The translations under genes were made by a program, and so were the position numbers. Below are positions 61,077 through 64,000 of a DNA stretch of 64,000 nucleotides, in pieces. The stretch lies in contig NZ_CP023701.1 of NCBI RefSeq assembly GCF_008704535.1, forward strand, positions 6,800,001-6,864,000. The letters are read 5' to 3'. How positions within the stretch are numbered: the first letter of the stretch is position 1; every line of letters begins with the position of its first letter. The notes beneath the pieces were generated by a model. The model did not search any database. It was given only the letters and a program-made list of their open reading frames with translations, and had not been told where the DNA came from. The stretch comes from Streptomyces subrutilus. GTDB taxonomy: Bacteria; Actinomycetota; Actinomycetes; Streptomycetales; Streptomycetaceae.

Positions 61077-62030
61077 ATGGGCACCGCCACTCGGGTACCT
61101 CAACGCCGCGACGTACGGGGCGAAGAACTCTCCGGCGACGAAGCGTGGGCCGCCCTGCGCCGTTACGGGGGCTGGAGCCTGGCCCGCGACTCCTTCGTGC
61201 GCTTCCGCTACGCGGACGGGTTCAGCCACTCCCGCGCCCTCGCGCTGCAGACCGTCCTGTCCATCGTCCCGCTGGCCATCGCCGCGATAGGCCTGTCCAG
61301 CGTCCTGCACACCGAGGACATAGGCCGCGTCGCCGAGCTCACCATCAGCCGGCTCACCACCGGCCCCAGCCAGGAGATGGTCGACGAGGCGCTGCGCGAG
61401 AGCCGGCGCAACGCGGGCGACGGCGGCCAGGCGGCCCTCTGGCTCGGCCTGCTCTTCTCCCTCGTCAACGTCACCACCAGCCTGTGCCAGGTCGAACGCG
61501 GCGCCAACCGCATCTACGGCAACGAACGCGACCGGCCCTTCCTGTACAAGTACGCGCGCGGACTGGCCATGGCGGCGCTGGCCGGACTCCCGCTCGGCCT
61601 CAGCTTCGTCCTCACCGTCCTCGGCTCCGACCTCACCCGCGCCTTCGCCGAGGTCTACCAGCTCGCCCCCGCCACCACCCGCGCCTGGGAGATCCTGCGC
61701 TGGCCGGTCGGCATCCTGCTGGCCGTGCTGGCCACGAGCGCGATCTTCCGCCTCTCCCCGCGCCGCGACCAACCCGGCTACACCTGGCTCGCCTTCGGCG
61801 CCGTCGTCTACCTGGTGCTGTGGCTCCTGGCCACCTGGGGGCTGAGCCTGTACGTCGGCGCGAGCAGCTCCTTCACCAGCGTCTACGGACCCCTCAGCGC
61901 GATCATGTCCCTGCTGCTGTGGTCCTACCTCACCTCGCTGGCCCTCTTCCTCGGCCTCTCGTTCGCCGCCCAGCTCGAAGCCGTACGCGCCGCCGTCAAG
62001 CAACCGGTGACCCGCGACCCCGGCGTCTGA
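61077..62030 (+). CDS. YihY/BrkB family membrane protein
   Basis: A 317-residue integral membrane protein with about six helices. Its signature includes SRALALQTVLSIVPLAIAAIG, VNVTTSLCQVERGANRIYG and SFTSVYGPLSAIMSLLLWSYLTSLALFLG. The family is often linked to lipid or sugar-lipid transport; its activity is unproven. It follows the fusion gene by 57 bp. Confidence 0.92.
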   Translation: MGTATRVPQRRDVRGEELSGDEAWAALRRYGGWSLARDSFVRFRYADGFSHSRALALQTVLSIVPLAIAAIGLSSVLHTEDIGRVAELTISRLTTGPSQEMVDEALRESRRNAGDGGQAALWLGLLFSLVNVTTSLCQVERGANRIYGNERDRPFLYKYARGLAMAALAGLPLGLSFVLTVLGSDLTRAFAEVYQLAPATTRAWEILRWPVGILLAVLATSAIFRLSPRRDQPGYTWLAFGAVVYLVLWLLATWGLSLYVGASSSFTSVYGPLSAIMSLLLWSYLTSLALFLGLSFAAQLEAVRAAVKQPVTRDPGV

Positions 62031-62094
62031 CCGTCCCGCGCCGTCCCGCCCCGGGCCGGCGACCCGCACCACCCCGAAGGGAGGCGCCGCCACC

Positions 62095-63066
62095 ATGGCA
62101 CAGCGCACCACCCGAACCCGCCGCCCCGCATCCCGCGAGTCGGGGACACCACCGGAACCCCGAACCCCCGCGGGGCCCCCGCGGCCCGGCGGACCGCGGA
62201 CCCCGCGCCGACTGCGCGCGTTCCTCTCCCGGCACTCCGGGCCCGACGCGCACTTCGGCGTGCGGCTCGCCCTGACGGTGACGGCCACGGCCGTGGTGAC
62301 CGTGCCCTTCGTGCTCGCGCTGGTGCTCGTCGAATCCCGGTGGGCGCCGCTGTACCGCCTCGACCGGGACACCGCGGAGAGCCTGCACCGCGCCGCCCTG
62401 GAGAACCCGGGCCGGGTGCGCCTGCTGGACTTGCTCACCGGCGTGGTGTGGGACCCGGTGACGCTGCGGCTGCTGGTCGCCGCGGTGGTGGTCTGGCTGC
62501 TGACGCGGCGCGCCTGGCGCCTGGCGGCCTGGGCGGCCGTCACGGCGACGGCCGGCGGCCTCATCGGACTGCTGGCCAAGACCGCCGTCGAACGGGCCCG
62601 CCCCCACCTGCCCGACCCGGTCGCCCACGCACCCGGCTACTCCTTCCCCTCCGGGCACGCCATGACGGCCACCACCACCTGCGCGATCCTGCTGCTGATC
62701 CTGCTCCCGCTCGTGCCCCGGGCCTGGCGGGCGCTGCCGTGGGCGCTCGCCGTGGTCACGGTGCTGGGCGTCAGCTACACCCGGGTCGCGCTCGGCGTCC
62801 ACTGGGTGAGCGACGTCGTCGGCGGCTGGCTGCTGGGCATCGGCGTGGTCACCGCGACCACCCTCGTCTTCGAGGCCTGGCGGGCCGACATCGGCCGCCG
62901 CCGCACGGCCGCCGGCGAGGGCCTCGAACCGGAGATCCGCACGGCCCACCCCGAACCCCCGCTCGACACCTCCACCCGCCCGGACCCCACCACCCCGGAC
63001 CGGCCCACCACCCCGGACGGCGCCGACCCGGCCGCCGGCACCGGCGCCGGACCGGGGGCGCGCTAG
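62095..63066 (+). CDS. PAP2 family phosphatase
   Basis: A 323-residue membrane phosphatase. The three PAP2 signatures are present: KTAVERARP, YSFPSGHAM and RVALGVHWVSD. About six helices; long disordered N- and C-termini. GGGAGG precedes the ATG. With the fusion gene and YihY it makes a lipid-phosphate cluster. Its stop overlaps the end of the convergent gene. Confidence 0.93.
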   Translation: MAQRTTRTRRPASRESGTPPEPRTPAGPPRPGGPRTPRRLRAFLSRHSGPDAHFGVRLALTVTATAVVTVPFVLALVLVESRWAPLYRLDRDTAESLHRAALENPGRVRLLDLLTGVVWDPVTLRLLVAAVVVWLLTRRAWRLAAWAAVTATAGGLIGLLAKTAVERARPHLPDPVAHAPGYSFPSGHAMTATTTCAILLLILLPLVPRAWRALPWALAVVTVLGVSYTRVALGVHWVSDVVGGWLLGIGVVTATTLVFEAWRADIGRRRTAAGEGLEPEIRTAHPEPPLDTSTRPDPTTPDRPTTPDGADPAAGTGAGPGAR

Positions 63067-64000
63067 AGGGCGTCCAGCACGGCGCGCGCCTCCGACGCCT
63101 CCGTCGGGCGGAGCGGTTCGAGGAGGGCGATGGCGCGGGTCAGCCGCTCGCGCGCCGGCCCGCGCTCGCCCAGGTCGGCCAGCGCCGTGCCGATCAGCCG
63201 CAGCGCGCGGCCCTGCGCGAACAGCCAGCCCTTCCTGTCGGCCAGTTCCAGCAGCCGCTCCCCGGTCGCCACCGCGTCCCGGGGCCGGCCCGCCACCAGA
63301 TGGCAGAAGGTCTCCTCGACGAGGTTGAACACCTCGAAGGTCGAGTAGCCGTGGCGCACGGCCAGTTCGGTGGCTTCGCGCAGGCCCGCGATGGCCTCGT
63401 CCGGCCGTCCCTGGAGACGGGCGATGCCCCCCAGCGCGTACAGGGAGTACATCAGCCGGGCCGGATCGGACGCGGCCCGCGCGGAAGCCATGCTCACCCG
63501 GCCGCACTCCGCCGCCTCCTCCAGCCGCCCCGCCGCGGCCAGTGCGACGGCGCGGCAGGTCCGCGCGTTGCCGCTGCCCCACGCGTTGCCGCACCGCTCC
63601 CCGGTCTCGACCGCGAGCAGCGACAGCTCCAGCGAACGGTCGTACACGCCCCGGCTGTACCACACCAGCCCCTGGCAGTTGTGGATCTCCGTCAGGACCG
63701 CGGTGTCCCGCGCGCCGCGCGCGTCCCGCTCCGCCGCGTCCAGCACCCGCTCCGCCTCGTCCAGCTGGGTCAGCTGGTAAAGGGCCCCGCCCAGCATGTA
63801 CCCGAGCCGTCCCGCCGCCCGCGTCTGCCCGCGCTCGCGCGCGACGGCCAGCATCAGCCGGGCCGGCTGCGTCATCGCGCCCCACAGGAAGGAGCTGTCG
63901 AGCACCGGATCCAGCGCCAGCACCAGATCGGCCACCAGCCCCACGGACGCGGGATCGGCCCGCACCGTCTGCACCGCGACCGCCAGCACCGACTGGTGCT
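63063..64000 (-). CDS. TPR-containing regulator, C-terminal part (partial)
   Basis: The frame is open to the window edge. The visible ~312 residues are TPR-like helical repeats (GALYQLTQLDEAERVLDAAERDARG, CQGLVWYSRGVYDRSLELSLLAVETGERCG, GRPRDAVATGERLLELADRKG). This is the tail of an AfsR/SARP- or LuxR-type regulator or another signalling protein. The N-terminal part lies beyond 64000, so family assignment is limited. Confidence 0.8.
   Translation of the reverse strand, partial: HQSVLAVAVQTVRADPASVGLVADLVLALDPVLDSSFLWGAMTQPARLMLAVARERGQTRAAGRLGYMLGGALYQLTQLDEAERVLDAAERDARGARDTAVLTEIHNCQGLVWYSRGVYDRSLELSLLAVETGERCGNAWGSGNARTCRAVALAAAGRLEEAAECGRVSMASARAASDPARLMYSLYALGGIARLQGRPDEAIAGLREATELAVRHGYSTFEVFNLVEETFCHLVAGRPRDAVATGERLLELADRKGWLFAQGRALRLIGTALADLGERGPARERLTRAIALLEPLRPTEASEARAVLDAL

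Overview
The window is a high-GC actinobacterial chromosome segment and almost certainly Streptomyces. The evidence is very GC-rich third codon positions, frequent GTG starts, SARP-type regulators, mycothione reductase, an F420-type luciferase-like oxidoreductase, and a Streptomyces-type contractile injection system. I saw no tRNA, rRNA, integrase, transposase, terminase, capsid gene or CRISPR array.

Layout. 1-16.8 kb is ordinary accessory and core metabolism. It has a repeat protein with a LysR regulator and a divergent reductase; a GntR/UTRA-regulated ABC importer with a HAD phosphatase; an MFS/ArsR efflux pair with a clear palindromic operator; a DUF418 membrane protein; DUF4180, GOLPH3-like and SigB/F-like sigma genes; and a polyphosphate kinase 2. 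16.9-24.5 kb has an intact CLC channel beside the internally deleted remnant of a second CLC, two tiny membrane proteins, a luciferase-domain protein, YceI, an alpha/beta hydrolase, an ECF sigma factor with a His-rich membrane protein, and a TetR gene. 24.6-36.4 kb has a TetR-controlled P450/ferredoxin pair, a membrane-anchored Mrr nuclease, CsbD, a degenerate carrier-protein-like ORF, mycothione reductase, HAD and LLM enzymes, a coupled methyltransferase/CDGSH/haem-oxygenase-like trio, VOC proteins and a PRC-barrel protein.

36.5-58.7 kb is the main system: a complete-looking Streptomyces-type cytoplasmic/extracellular contractile injection system (CIS). A long minus-strand operon runs sheath, inner tube, assembly protein, small DUF6760-like protein, a huge Pro/Ala-rich VQR-repeat protein (interrupted by one frameshift), second tube protein, LysM hub, VgrG-like spike, gp25, baseplate J and tail protein I. 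It ends with a zinc-ribbon/transmembrane/discoidin-like protein that resembles the membrane partner CisA. Divergent from the sheath are a SARP-NB-ARC regulator and a membrane-anchored peptidoglycan-binding protein. A second minus-strand unit carries the AAA+ ATPase, the DUF4255 cap protein, a LuxR-type regulator, an HTH protein and a small membrane protein. I found no PAAR tip, tail-fibre or classical tape-measure gene and no obvious toxin cargo.

59.2-64 kb holds a lipid-phosphate cluster (PAP2-diacylglycerol-kinase fusion, YihY/BrkB, second PAP2) and the C-terminal part of a TPR-containing regulator that runs off the window.
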